Below are positions 9,786-18,097 of a DNA stretch of 64,000 nucleotides, in pieces (the first letter of the stretch is position 1; each line of letters begins with the position of its first letter). Source of the DNA: Melghiribacillus thermohalophilus (GTDB lineage: Bacteria > Bacillota > Bacilli > Bacillales > Alkalibacillaceae); NCBI RefSeq assembly GCF_004342905.1, contig NZ_SMAN01000014.1:1-64000 (forward strand), read 5' to 3'. The translations under genes and the position numbers were made by a program. A model generated the notes under the pieces. That model saw nothing but the letters and a program-made list of their open reading frames with translations, searched no databases and was not told the origin of the DNA.

Positions 9786-9815
9786 CCCCGGCACAGCAAG
9801 GTGTCGGGTTTTTTA
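9786..9815 (+). terminator. Rho-independent terminator
   Basis: The stem CCCGGCA/TGTCGGG (one G-U pair, eight-base loop) is followed by TTTTTTAT. Confidence 0.8.
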
Positions 9816-9861
9816 TATACAAAAGATTGGTCTAAAATTTTTAAAAACAAGTAAATTCTAA

Positions 9862-9890
9862 TTGACATTTTTACAGATGATGCATATGAT
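9862..9890 (+). promoter_or_regulatory. Sigma-A promoter of the ZIP transporter gene
   Basis: A perfect TTGACA (9862-9867) is separated by 17 bases from TATGAT (9885-9890). The start codon lies about 70 bases downstream. No metal-responsive operator was recognised. Confidence 0.75.
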
Positions 9891-9968
9891 AGATGATAAA
9901 GTTGATCTTACGCAAAATAATTTGATATATAAAAAATAGATGAATCGGTCAAAGAAGGGAGCACAATC

Positions 9969-10778
9969 ATGTTTAGCTGGTTTGCAGAATTAAACCCAAT
10001 TATGCAGGCGTTTATCGGAACCCTGTTTACCTGGGGAATGACTGCTCTAGGAGCTGGGATTGTATTTTTTTCCAGGCGGGACCATCAAAAATTTTTAGAT
10101 GCGATGCTTGCGTTTGCGGGCGGGGTCATGATTGCTGCCAGTTATTGGTCTCTCCTTGCACCAGCCATTGAAATGGCAGAAAGGGGCAGTCTTCCGGCGT
10201 TTGTTCCTGCTGTTGTAGGGTTTTTATTAGGCGGACTGTTTTTGCTGCTTGTGGATAAATTCCTGCCATTGCTCGAAAGCGACAAATATCTGAAGGAAAT
10301 TAAAGATCGCAATGCGAAACATCGAACGGCCTTGCTGGTGTTTTCGGTTACCCTTCACAATATACCGGAGGGTCTTGCTATAGGGGTTGCATTCGGAGCG
10401 TTAGCTTCTGATTTTACATCGGCTACACTGGCTGGAGCCATCGCACTGGCTCTTGGGATAGGAATTCAGAACTTTCCTGAAGGTGTTGCCGTTTCCATGC
10501 CTCTTCGGAGGGAAGGACTTTCTAAACAAAAGAGCTTCTTTTATGGGCAATTTTCCGGAATGGTTGAACCGATATCAGCTGTGATCGGTGCACTGGCTGT
10601 TGTGTTCATTCAGCCCATTTTGCCGTACGCTCTAAGCTTTGCAGCCGGAGCCATGATCTTCGTCGTTGCAAAGGAAATTATTCCGGGATCTCTGGAAAAG
10701 GGCAATGTTCACCTGGCATCTATCAGTTTAATGATCGGTTTTGCCGTGATGATGACACTGGATGTGGCTCTGGGATAA
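9969..10778 (+). CDS. ZIP family divalent metal transporter
   Basis: A 269-residue, eight-helix transporter of the ZIP family (GufA/ZupT type), which imports zinc or related divalent metals across the cell membrane. The two metal-binding helices carry HNIPEG and NFPEG, as expected; the loop between helices 3 and 4 is short and charged. The second motif has Asn where other members have His or Asn, which is within family variation. The gene has its own strong promoter and terminator and so is monocistronic. Confidence 0.9.
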   Translation: MFSWFAELNPIMQAFIGTLFTWGMTALGAGIVFFSRRDHQKFLDAMLAFAGGVMIAASYWSLLAPAIEMAERGSLPAFVPAVVGFLLGGLFLLLVDKFLPLLESDKYLKEIKDRNAKHRTALLVFSVTLHNIPEGLAIGVAFGALASDFTSATLAGAIALALGIGIQNFPEGVAVSMPLRREGLSKQKSFFYGQFSGMVEPISAVIGALAVVFIQPILPYALSFAAGAMIFVVAKEIIPGSLEKGNVHLASISLMIGFAVMMTLDVALG

Positions 10779-10886
10779 AGGCTTGAGAAGATTTATATGG
10801 AAAACAGTTTGCATGCCGCTCAACGCATGTGCTCTGCATCAGAGCAATGGATATACTGGCCCGAATTATTTTCTATTCTTAAGAGG

Positions 10887-10924
10887 AAAGCCAGTCATGA
10901 CAGGGGTCATGGCTGGCTTTATTC
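10887..10924 (+). terminator. Terminator-like hairpin after the ZIP gene
   Basis: The stem AAAGCCAGTCATGAC/GTCATGGCTGGCTTT has one wobble and a four-base loop, followed by ATTCC. The T run is weak, so efficiency is uncertain. Confidence 0.65.
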
Positions 10925-10943
10925 CATTTAGAAACAGCTAGCT

Positions 10944-11237
10944 CTATTTGAATTTCTGATAGATATCATCATACTGTTTAATTAAGTTCATATCCAGTTC
11001 TGTAATCCCTCCTGCCCGCCAGGATGTCAATTTTACCGTTATGACTTTATATTCAATGCTGATGAATGGGTGATGATTTACTTCTTCAGATAAATTCGCC
11101 AATTGATTCACAAAATCAATCCCTGTCAAAAATTCGGAAAAACGGAATCGTTTTACCAGCCAGCGGTCATCTTCCACCTTCCAGCCTTCCAGCTGCTTCA
11201 ATTCCTCTTTGACCTGTTCGATTTGAAGTTTTTCCAT
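10944..11237 (-). CDS. phhB: Pterin-4a-carbinolamine dehydratase
   Basis: A 97-residue enzyme that dehydrates 4a-hydroxytetrahydropterin, regenerating pterin cofactor after aromatic hydroxylation; in bacteria it may also serve other pterin reactions. The catalytic motif EEVNHHPFIS (His55-His56) and the conserved segment GITELD are present, and the length is that of the family. AGGAGGTGATC precedes the ATG. No phenylalanine hydroxylase gene lies nearby. It converges on the ZIP gene. Confidence 0.92.
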   Translation of the reverse strand: MEKLQIEQVKEELKQLEGWKVEDDRWLVKRFRFSEFLTGIDFVNQLANLSEEVNHHPFISIEYKVITVKLTSWRAGGITELDMNLIKQYDDIYQKFK

Positions 11238-11368
11238 TCCCGATCACCTCCTAATTCTGATTTCTACAAAGTACATCAAATCCCTCCCGTAAACAGGGGG
11301 ATGTATTTGGCATCCGGGCAGAAGTATGATGTATTATAATAGGTACAGGAACCGATGAGGGGTGCAAA

Positions 11369-11641
11369 ATGAATAGTTTTAGGAGACTGAAATTCATCCT
11401 TGCTTTTAGAAAATCACTGCCCTTTTTAAAAGACTTTTTTCTCTCAAGGGAAGTCAAAGTTTCGAAAAAAGCCATTTCTATATTATTGCTTGTCGGGTAT
11501 CTCCTGTTGCCATTTGATGTTATTCCGGATTTTTTCACTGTAATTGGCATAGTGGATGATCTGACGGTTTTAACGTTGATTTTTAGTCAAATCGTGAAAA
11601 TGGCTCCTGATACATTAAAAGAAAAATATCATCTGGAATAA
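11369..11641 (+). CDS. DUF1232 (YkvA-like) membrane protein
   Basis: A 90-residue protein with one or two hydrophobic segments and the DUF1232 signature YLLLPFDVIPDF followed by GIVDDLTVL. Function is unknown. A -10-like TATAAT lies at 11335-11340 without a good -35. A 34-residue membrane peptide gene follows 60 bases later and may be cotranscribed. Confidence 0.85.
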   Translation: MNSFRRLKFILAFRKSLPFLKDFFLSREVKVSKKAISILLLVGYLLLPFDVIPDFFTVIGIVDDLTVLTLIFSQIVKMAPDTLKEKYHLE

Positions 11642-11702
11642 AGACATTCAAACGTTGTCCATAACGGTAATGGGCGTGTTGATTTTTAAAAGGAGGTCTT
11701 CG

Positions 11703-11807
11703 ATGTTTAATGGAATGTTTTTTGGCATTGTGTCTCTGGCCATTCTGATCTTTGCAGCTTTTTTTGGTTATGTGGCGTTTCTCGTTAAGCGAAGCAAAGA
11801 TGAATAG
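11703..11807 (+). CDS. Small single-span membrane protein (34 aa)
   Basis: An ATG at 11703 follows a near-perfect AAAGGAGGTC site by five bases and opens a 34-codon frame. The product has one hydrophobic helix (about residues 5-27) followed by a charged tail KRSKDE, giving an N-out, C-in topology. I do not recognise the family. It could be a small membrane regulator linked to the DUF1232 gene. The strong binding site and clear topology argue that it is translated. Confidence 0.6.
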   Translation: MFNGMFFGIVSLAILIFAAFFGYVAFLVKRSKDE

Positions 11808-11849
11808 CTTACATATGAAATGGAACCCTGGCCTAAGAGGCTTTCCTGA

Positions 11850-12214
11850 AAGCTGAAATACTGATGCTACTGAGTAAAGAAGATTTAAAAAGACGGTATA
11901 TTAGGAACGAAATACACAATGGAGCAGGATTTTTTCTACAAGGAGAAACTGTGGAGCGGGGAATCGAAATAATCATCCCCGACTAGGAGCGTCTTTGTGT
12001 AAACAGAGTTATTATGTCAGGGAGTGTTTGATGAGTCCTCAAAAGAGGAGTATAAAAAATTATTCGAGACTTAGTGAGCCGTGGTGCTGAGGGAATCATT
12101 CTCGGTTGTACCGAAATCCCTCTTTTAATTAAAGAAGAAGATTCACCTGTTCCTCTCTTTGACACGACATGCATACATGCCAAAAAAGCGGTTGAGATGG
12201 CACTGAAAGATTAG
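11850..12214 (+). pseudogene. Decayed aspartate/glutamate racemase family gene
   Basis: Pieces of a RacX/aspartate racemase-type protein can be read in order in different frames: LGTKYTMEQDFFYKEKL (from 11901), then ERGIEIIIPD, an in-frame TAG, ESSKEEYKKLFET, and finally VSRGAEGIILGCTEIPLLI to the natural end VEMALKD and a TAG at 12212. The catalytic-cysteine block GCTEIP is intact, but at least three frameshifts and a stop interrupt the gene, and the N-terminal half with the first catalytic cysteine is missing. The enzyme would have interconverted amino-acid stereoisomers. The gene is dead. Confidence 0.82.
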
Positions 12215-12215
12215 C

Positions 12216-12250
12216 CGAGAGCCCTTCCAGAATATCAGTGGAAGGGCTCA
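12216..12250 (+). terminator. Hairpin after the racemase relic
   Basis: The stem GAGCCCTTCCA/TGGAAGGGCTC is 11 bp with a nine-base loop but lacks a T run (ATGATTTC follows). It is probably the old terminator of the racemase gene. Confidence 0.5.
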
Positions 12251-12327
12251 TGATTTCATAATTGAGGTGTCACTGGGAAAAGTGGGACGGTAAAAACGTC
12301 GGGGAAAATGTAGCCGATGATTGTACA

Positions 12328-12924
12328 TTATTCAACGTCATCCCTGTCTTTTAGAGTGACTTTATATAAAATAGCCAGCTCTGAGTCTAGAACGTCTTCT
12401 GGAAATTGTCCGTTATCAGCGTGAAAACCAGTTACGGTATGGTTGTTTGTTCCCTTCCAGCCAACAAGATACACGGGCTGATCTTTTTCAAGAGTGACCT
12501 TTTCAGTTAAAAGATTGCCGTAAGTCGAACCCGATACGTCTGTTACATAGGAAGTAGATCCAATTCCGCCCGGAGAACCCCAGGTAATCATGGTTTCCTC
12601 TGAAGTCGGATAATCCATCATTCCGAACGAGACGATCTCATGATCAAAATCACGATCAATCAGGCCAAAGGTTTTAGAGCCGCCGTCGGGTTTGCCATTT
12701 TTATAGATTTCCACTTCAAATACTAGATCTTCTGTTTCGCTGATCTTTCCATGTAATTTAAAATATTCAATAAAGGATATACCGGTTTTGGAAACGAGTG
12801 TTTTTTCCTCTTCTGATAGTTCATATGGTTCAATGGTTATGGATTTCTCTGGCTGTTTTTCTTCGCAGGCTGTGAATATACTGATCATGAAGAATAATGT
12901 AAACCAGATAAAGGTTTTTTTCAT
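12328..12924 (-). CDS. Lipoprotein of unknown function
   Basis: A 198-residue secreted lipoprotein. A lysine-rich start and hydrophobic core end in the lipobox IFTAC (Cys20), followed by an acidic region and a beta-rich domain with repeated aromatic and glycine positions (GSPGGIGSTSYVT). I do not recognise a family. The start has GGGAGG nine bases upstream. It is divergent from the P-loop kinase gene, about 90 bases away. Confidence 0.75.
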   Translation of the reverse strand: MKKTFIWFTLFFMISIFTACEEKQPEKSITIEPYELSEEEKTLVSKTGISFIEYFKLHGKISETEDLVFEVEIYKNGKPDGGSKTFGLIDRDFDHEIVSFGMMDYPTSEETMITWGSPGGIGSTSYVTDVSGSTYGNLLTEKVTLEKDQPVYLVGWKGTNNHTVTGFHADNGQFPEDVLDSELAILYKVTLKDRDDVE

Positions 12925-13016
12925 TTCGTATGACCTCCCGGGTACATTTTATCATTAAATCATATATTCTCACACCATAGAGAATGAGGCAGAGCAGTTG
13001 TTGAAGGGGTGATGAT

Positions 13017-13538
13017 ATGAAGAAAATATTAATTATTGGTTCAGGGGGTGCCGGGAAGTCAACAATGGCCCAGGAGCTCGGTGAAATCCTGAATATAGAA
13101 GTCATCCATCTGGATGCGGTATTCTGGAAACCCGGCTGGGAACCAACGAAAAGGGAAGAGTTTGTGAAAAAATTAAAAATTCTCATGGAAAAAGATCAAT
13201 GGATCATGGACGGTAATTTTGGGAGTACCCTCGATCTGAGGCTGAAACGAGCGGATACCGTGATTTTCCTTGATTACTCCAGATTTCTCTGCGTTTATCG
13301 GATTTTGAAAAGGAGATGGATGTATCATCGCAAAACGAGACCTGACATGGGAGAGGGGTGCAAAGAAAAGCTTGACTGGGAATTTGTGAAATGGGTATGG
13401 GACTATCCAAAAAAGAAGAGACCGGATATATTGAACAAATTGCGTCAAGTGGAAGACGTTAAACAGGTCATTCACCTTCGCTCCCCGAACGAAACAGCAG
13501 AATTTTTACGGTCCCTGGTCCACAAAGGGGGAAAATGA
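13017..13538 (+). CDS. P-loop kinase, FlaR/adenylate-kinase-like (AAA family)
   Basis: A 173-residue nucleotide-binding protein with Walker A GSGGAGKST near residue 8, HLDAVFWKPGW following the first strand, and VIFLDYSR as the Walker B-like strand. This pattern belongs to the group annotated as topology modulation protein FlaR or small P-loop kinases; the true substrate is not known. The ATG follows GGGGTGAT. It stands alone. Confidence 0.75.
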   Translation: MKKILIIGSGGAGKSTMAQELGEILNIEVIHLDAVFWKPGWEPTKREEFVKKLKILMEKDQWIMDGNFGSTLDLRLKRADTVIFLDYSRFLCVYRILKRRWMYHRKTRPDMGEGCKEKLDWEFVKWVWDYPKKKRPDILNKLRQVEDVKQVIHLRSPNETAEFLRSLVHKGGK

Positions 13539-13666
13539 AGCGTGAATCGGAGTGATTTTTTAACATGATGCGCAACATTAGAGAAAGGGACGGCATGAAT
13601 CCAGGTTTGCAATTGTAAACGATATAATGTTATAACGATTAACATAATGAAAACCGTGTGAACCAT

Positions 13667-13695
13667 TTGTCATCTAATTTAGATAGGAGTATAAT
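13667..13695 (+). promoter_or_regulatory. Sigma-A promoter of the TSUP permease gene
   Basis: TTGTCA (13667-13672) is followed after 17 bases by a perfect TATAAT (13690-13695), 42 bases before the start codon. Confidence 0.7.
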
Positions 13696-13737
13696 GGTGA
13701 ATGCTAGATACGTAGCAGGGTATATTGGAGGCGCATA

Positions 13738-14613
13738 ATGTTGGAGCTCATCATGTTTTTAATCATCGGTATGGTTATTGGGATATTTTCAGGTTTTTTT
13801 GGGGTTGGCGGTGGCTTTATTTTAACCCCGATTCTTTTGCTTTCAGGGTATTCCCCTGTCATAGCTATAGCAACAAGCCTGTTGTATACGATTGGAACAT
13901 CGGTTTCAGGTGTGCTCGTACATTTTCGGTTAAAAAATATCCAATATAAAATAGCTACCGTGGTGGGATTAAGCGGGATAGCTGCCACTCAGGTTGCCCA
14001 TCCATTTGTGATGTTTCTTGAGAAGATGGGCTGGGATGTATGGCTTATTCCGGTTTTTTATCTGATTTTGCTGGCTTATTTTGCTTTTTCGATGCTGAAA
14101 AAGGACAAGACATCAGAAAGTTTTTCTGTAGATCGAATTGATTTTTCCCCATCCCTGTTTAAGCAAATATGGATAGGCTTCTTTGGCGGGTTTATCTCCA
14201 CATCTCTGGGAGTCGGTGGAGGCTTCGTATTAGTTCCTCTATTGATTACTTTTCTTGGAATGAAACCTCGTCAGGCAGTAGGTACAAGCCTTCTGGGCGT
14301 GTTGTTTATGGTTTCAATAGGGTTTATAACTTATGCGATCCATACACCAATCAATTACTGGGTTGGCGCGGCATTGATCACTGGTGCATTAATTGGCGGT
14401 CAGCTTGGAGGGAACTTGACCACCTATTATCGAAATAAAGAAATCCGAAAACTGTTAGGAGCACTATATATCTTTACATGGATCAGTCTCGTCTTTAAAT
14501 TGTTGTCATGGAATCTGGCCGGCCTGGAAATTTTAATTGTATTTTTCACTTATTTGCTCATCCGGTTTGCGATCAGGTTTTTAAACAGAAAACAATATAT
14601 AAAGAGTCAGTAG
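13738..14613 (+). CDS. TSUP (TauE/SafE) family permease
   Basis: A 291-residue membrane protein with about eight helices in two repeats. Each repeat starts with the glycine-rich signature: GFFGVGGGFILTPIL near residue 20 and STSLGVGGGFVLVPLL near 160. TSUP proteins move sulfite, sulfonates or other organic anions; the substrate here is not evident and no sulfur genes are adjacent. The ATG at 13738 follows TTGGAGG by seven bases. Confidence 0.88.
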   Translation: MLELIMFLIIGMVIGIFSGFFGVGGGFILTPILLLSGYSPVIAIATSLLYTIGTSVSGVLVHFRLKNIQYKIATVVGLSGIAATQVAHPFVMFLEKMGWDVWLIPVFYLILLAYFAFSMLKKDKTSESFSVDRIDFSPSLFKQIWIGFFGGFISTSLGVGGGFVLVPLLITFLGMKPRQAVGTSLLGVLFMVSIGFITYAIHTPINYWVGAALITGALIGGQLGGNLTTYYRNKEIRKLLGALYIFTWISLVFKLLSWNLAGLEILIVFFTYLLIRFAIRFLNRKQYIKSQ

Positions 14614-14628
14614 TACCATGACATATTA

Positions 14629-14670
14629 AAAAAACAGGATGCCTGCAGTGGATATGGCATCCTGCTTTTA
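14629..14670. terminator. Bidirectional terminator between convergent genes
   Basis: The stem CAGGATGCC/GGCATCCTG has a 12-base loop, with an A run on the left and CTTTTA on the right, so it can serve the TSUP gene and the convergent acetyltransferase gene. Confidence 0.75.
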
Positions 14671-14678
14671 ATATGGTG

Positions 14679-15932
14679 TTAAAAGCTTGTCAGGCAGATT
14701 GGCTTTTGGTGGGAGAAAAAAATGTGCTGCAATGTTTCGGCATAAGATTGATCAGAGATTTCGGCAAGCCCATACCAGTACAGCTTTTCAAAGGGGACAG
14801 CCCCCATCAGGAGGGAAGAAAAGTCTGCGATATCGAGCTTAACTTCCACATCTCCTTTTGCCCCGGCCATCACAGTTGGGTAGCCGTTATGGAAATAAAC
14901 CGTAACTTCTTGATTGTTTTTCGGGAAAAAGGTGTCGGTAATCTGGAAGGTGACGGTACAATCAGCTCCATTAAAGTTATGATTTTGTAGATCATTGAAA
15001 ATTCGTTCAGCATCGATCACTCTGTACATCACCCCTGTCCCTGCTGTACTCGTTTCATGAAACACAGACGGTATCAGGCGACCGGAATCATTGCGGGGGT
15101 CGGACAGCAAAAAGTGAACATATTCATCCTGTGTATCCAGGACGATTCGGTTGATTTGATCTTTCTGGGTATGTAAGAACGTGCAACATTCATGAAAGGC
15201 TTCCCGGTTTAAATAGACCCACTCCTTGATTTCCATGTCATTGACGAGAAAATTTTGATCATCGGCCTGTTTAAAAGAAAAAACAAGATAGCCTTCCAAT
15301 TTGCCATCCTTTTCAAAGCCAATGACCTTTGTTTTATGATCGGTAAAGTATTTCTCTAGTTCATATTCACGTTTTTCAAAACAGCCATGGGTGCGGTCAG
15401 CATACTGATTATAGCATGCCACTGTCCGGGGCAGGTCTTCCATCGTTAAATAGGTTAAATGGCTTTTGTCTCCTCTGTAGGGGAAAGAGGAAGGTTTAAC
15501 CCGATATCTGTATTGATTGGTTCCGAACCCAAAACCCATTTTTTTATAAAAATCGGGACGGAAGGGATATAAAGACACCATATGAACGCCTTTTTGATGA
15601 TAGAAGTCCATGAAATATTCCAGCATTTGTTTCGCGATTTTTTCTTTTTTGTAGAGGAGATCCACCCCTACCATGCCGATGCCGGCTGCTTTTATTTTTT
15701 CCCGATGATAGGTCATGGAAAAATCATGAAAGCGCATAATGCCTTTTAGCTTATTTTGATCATAATATCCGTAATAATGAATGAAAGAGTTGTTCATCTG
15801 AACCTCTTTTAGCCGTTCAGCCAGTTTGTTCTTTGCTTCCGGGGAATCTGAGGCCAGTGCCGGATATGCTTGATCAGCAATGGTAACGAGATCAGAAAAA
15901 TCATCCGGGGGAATCCGTTTGATAGCTGCCAT
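14679..15932 (-). CDS. Eis-like GNAT acetyltransferase
   Basis: A 417-residue protein with the layout of the Eis family: an N-terminal GNAT domain (acetyl-CoA region VGVDLLYKKEKIAKQML), a second GNAT-like domain, and a C-terminal SCP2-like domain with VEVKLDIADFSSLLMGA. The C-terminus ends in phenylalanine, as in Eis proteins where the terminal carboxylate takes part in catalysis. Eis enzymes acetylate amines, including aminoglycosides in mycobacteria; the physiological substrate here is unknown. Of two adjacent ATGs the second is better spaced from AAGGAG. Confidence 0.85.
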   Translation of the reverse strand: MAAIKRIPPDDFSDLVTIADQAYPALASDSPEAKNKLAERLKEVQMNNSFIHYYGYYDQNKLKGIMRFHDFSMTYHREKIKAAGIGMVGVDLLYKKEKIAKQMLEYFMDFYHQKGVHMVSLYPFRPDFYKKMGFGFGTNQYRYRVKPSSFPYRGDKSHLTYLTMEDLPRTVACYNQYADRTHGCFEKREYELEKYFTDHKTKVIGFEKDGKLEGYLVFSFKQADDQNFLVNDMEIKEWVYLNREAFHECCTFLHTQKDQINRIVLDTQDEYVHFLLSDPRNDSGRLIPSVFHETSTAGTGVMYRVIDAERIFNDLQNHNFNGADCTVTFQITDTFFPKNNQEVTVYFHNGYPTVMAGAKGDVEVKLDIADFSSLLMGAVPFEKLYWYGLAEISDQSYAETLQHIFFSHQKPICLTSF

Positions 15933-15991
15933 CATTTCACTCCTTGCGGGAAAAAGGTTATATTTAATTAAAGGGATATTTCACCAAAATG

Positions 15992-16095
15992 TCAAGGTGC
16001 CTGTCATCCGTCGGATTTAGTCAATGAGAAATGTGGATTTCTTCCGATACTATAAACTATTTCGATGGATCGATCATTCGGCAGATGACAGGCTC
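15992..16095. repeat. Second pair of inverted palindromic-family repeats
   Basis: The left end GGTGCCTGTCATCCGTCGGA and the right end ATTCGGCAGATGACAGGC are inverted copies about 100 bp apart, flanking AT-rich DNA between two divergent acetyltransferase genes. Size and arrangement match the pair at 5102-5216, which supports a common mobile or amplified origin. Confidence 0.6.
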
Positions 16096-16120
16096 CATCA
16101 TCACATGAAAGGGGAGGGTT

Positions 16121-16993
16121 ATGTTGAATATCCAGCCGTTATCATCATGTACATTTGACCAGGTGCTCGAGGTCTGGAACAGAGGGTTTGAGGGATATGC
16201 GGTTAATGTTCACTTAAACCTTGATCAATTGTTGACTCGAATGGTTTATGAAGGAAAATTTCCGGAGCATTCCTTTGTAGCGATGGAAGGGGATCAGCCT
16301 GCAGGTTTTGTATTCAATGCCATTAAAGAAATTAACGGCAGGAAGCTGGCATGGAATGGGGGAACCGGCATCGTTCCTGAAAAACGGGGAACCGGCATCG
16401 GCAAAAAGTTGATTCAAACATCTCTGGATTATTATCAGAAACAGGGTGTACATACGGCATACCTGGAGGCTCTGAGGTCAAATGAACCTGCCATCAACCT
16501 TTACAAAAAAATGGGATATATGGTAATCGATCATCTTGACTTTTTAGAGGCAGAGAGTTTATCCGAAACTGATTTCGAGAATGAAGCTTCTGGGTTAATC
16601 ATTAGAGAAGAACCCTGGGAAAAAGTGCAGCATCTCCCTTTTACTGAGAAAGATATTCCCTGGCAAAATCGGAAAGAAAACATACCCGATGGCAGATCCT
16701 ATGTTGTCTATGAACAGAAAAGGCCTGTCGCTTACTATTTATCGAGAACAATTTTTAACAACCTGGGTGACATCCAGGGGGTCGTTCTTTACCAACTGAG
16801 CGCAGATGAGGGAAGAGAAAATATAGAAGAAATTGTAAAGTTTGCATTGAAACAGGTTTTCCGGCCAGAGGTCAGATCGTGTAGACGCCTGATCTCCAAT
16901 TTCCCGAACAAAAAAGAAACCATTTTATCTGTTATAAAGAACATAGGTTTCGAAACCAAACTTCAGCAGGTTCACATGAAAATTGAATGGTAG
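16121..16993 (+). CDS. GNAT acetyltransferase with C-terminal second domain
   Basis: A 290-residue protein. The first 150 residues form a GNAT domain with the acetyl-CoA loop VPEKRGTGIGKKLI and the RSNEPAINLYKKMGY segment typical of N-acetyltransferases; the rest looks like a degenerate second GNAT copy. The acceptor is unknown. It starts after AGGGGAGG and ends at a strong terminator. It is divergent from the Eis-like gene, separated by the palindromic repeat pair. Confidence 0.83.
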   Translation: MLNIQPLSSCTFDQVLEVWNRGFEGYAVNVHLNLDQLLTRMVYEGKFPEHSFVAMEGDQPAGFVFNAIKEINGRKLAWNGGTGIVPEKRGTGIGKKLIQTSLDYYQKQGVHTAYLEALRSNEPAINLYKKMGYMVIDHLDFLEAESLSETDFENEASGLIIREEPWEKVQHLPFTEKDIPWQNRKENIPDGRSYVVYEQKRPVAYYLSRTIFNNLGDIQGVVLYQLSADEGRENIEEIVKFALKQVFRPEVRSCRRLISNFPNKKETILSVIKNIGFETKLQQVHMKIEW

Positions 16994-17002
16994 CAGAGAA
17001 AG

Positions 17003-17031
17003 ATCAGGTGTACATGCACCTGATTTTTTTT
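17003..17031 (+). terminator. Rho-independent terminator
   Basis: The perfect 8-bp stem ATCAGGTG/CACCTGAT is followed by eight T residues. Confidence 0.88.
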
Positions 17032-17238
17032 AGAGAAAATGTCTTTACCATGGGTAATCAGGAAGTGAGAAAATTTCGATGCTGGCCCAAATGTGCCTAG
17101 TATTTGACTTATGCATGTATTACTGATTTAAAATGGAATAGAGTGTGTAAACTGAAAATAAGCAGACTGTACCGGGCACACAACAAAAGTCTATACAGTA
17201 GGCTAATTATGAGAATGCAGGAAAGGAGTTATATTCTT

Positions 17239-17790
17239 ATGAAAATATTACTAATAAATGGGACTATTATTGGGGGAGGGAAGACGAATACTCTTTTACA
17301 TGAAACCAAAACATACTTACATCAAATTCGGGATGATGTAGAAACCGAACTCCTCGATCTGCAGAATTATTCAATGGAATTTGTTGATGGCAGACCGTTT
17401 GATCAATATAATGAAGAAACACGTGAAGTGATTGAAAAAGTGACCAGCGCAGATGGATATATTTTTGCAACTCCAATATTCCAGGCTTCCATACCGGGAA
17501 CTTTCAAGAATATGTTTGATCATATTCACCCTGATGCATTGCGTTACAAACCCGCGGCAATTGTTGCTAATGGCGGGACTTACCAGCATCATCTCGTCGC
17601 AGAAAATCAGTTAAAGCCTATCCTGGATTATTTCCGCTGCCTGATTGTGCCAAATTATGTATACACCCATACAAGCCATTTTTCTGAACAAAACGAACTG
17701 ATTGATGAGGATATTCAAAATCGTCTGAAAGAACTGACCCGGGTATTTAGTGCATATTTAGACATGGGTAAAAAGTTAAAAGCGGAATAA
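17239..17790 (+). CDS. NADPH-dependent FMN reductase family protein
   Basis: A 183-residue flavodoxin-fold oxidoreductase. The phosphate-binding start MKILLINGTIIGGGKT, the segment ATPIFQASIPGTFKNMFD and the conserved VANGGTYQHH match NAD(P)H:FMN reductases and azoreductase relatives. It would bind FMN and use NAD(P)H on an unknown acceptor. The ATG at 17239 is preceded by GAAAGGAGTT; the frame extends to 17104 but has no site there. Confidence 0.87.
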   Translation: MKILLINGTIIGGGKTNTLLHETKTYLHQIRDDVETELLDLQNYSMEFVDGRPFDQYNEETREVIEKVTSADGYIFATPIFQASIPGTFKNMFDHIHPDALRYKPAAIVANGGTYQHHLVAENQLKPILDYFRCLIVPNYVYTHTSHFSEQNELIDEDIQNRLKELTRVFSAYLDMGKKLKAE

Positions 17791-17793
17791 CAA

Positions 17794-17830
17794 AAGGGTC
17801 TGAGGAAATTTAATCCTCAGACCCTTCAAT
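17794..17830. terminator. Terminator-like hairpin
   Basis: A 13-bp perfect stem (AAGGGTCTGAGGA with TCCTCAGACCCTT, seven-base loop) directly after the flavin reductase gene. The plus-strand T run is weak; the minus strand has TTTTGTT after the stem. Confidence 0.7.
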
Positions 17831-18037
17831 TGTATGTGAGAAATTTTTTAACCCTGTCTGGCTCTGCAGCGGCCATGTATGCCCTTCCAGAGAGACTGGG
17901 GATAGGAGCGTGTGAGCGCATGTTAACCAGCGCTTTTTATAAAGGATCGGCTTTGTCCTGAAACATGCATCCAAAAATTTGCCTCCCAAAGGGGAGTAGT
18001 ATAATATTCCTGATTTAAAAAAATACATAAAAATGTA
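17831..18037. other. Gap before the toxin locus
   Basis: No supported gene. Minus-strand frames here lack ribosome binding sites. No clear regulatory element was seen until the promoter at 18038. Confidence 0.4.
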
Positions 18038-18066
18038 TTACAGAACATATGTTCGTATATTATAAT
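18038..18066 (+). promoter_or_regulatory. Promoter of the small toxin gene
   Basis: TTACAG (18038-18043) is separated by 17 bases from a perfect TATAAT (18061-18066). The LexA-type palindrome sits in the spacer, so repressor binding would block RNA polymerase. Transcription would start near 18073, giving a leader of about 58 bases. Confidence 0.7.
18043..18054. promoter_or_regulatory. LexA (SOS) box in the toxin promoter
   Basis: GAACATATGTTC followed by G is a perfect palindrome and matches the Bacillus LexA/DinR consensus GAAC-N4-GTTC with the preferred purine/pyrimidine pattern in the centre. It lies between -35 and -10 of the toxin promoter. It is the only perfect match noticed in the window. 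Regulation by DNA damage is inferred, not shown. Confidence 0.75.
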
Positions 18067-18097
18067 AGAGACAGGCATTCGTTTTGCAGGGTGGTGT

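Noticed and set aside
17810-18028. 72-codon minus-strand frame
   Set aside because: No binding site or family features, and it overlaps a terminator hairpin.
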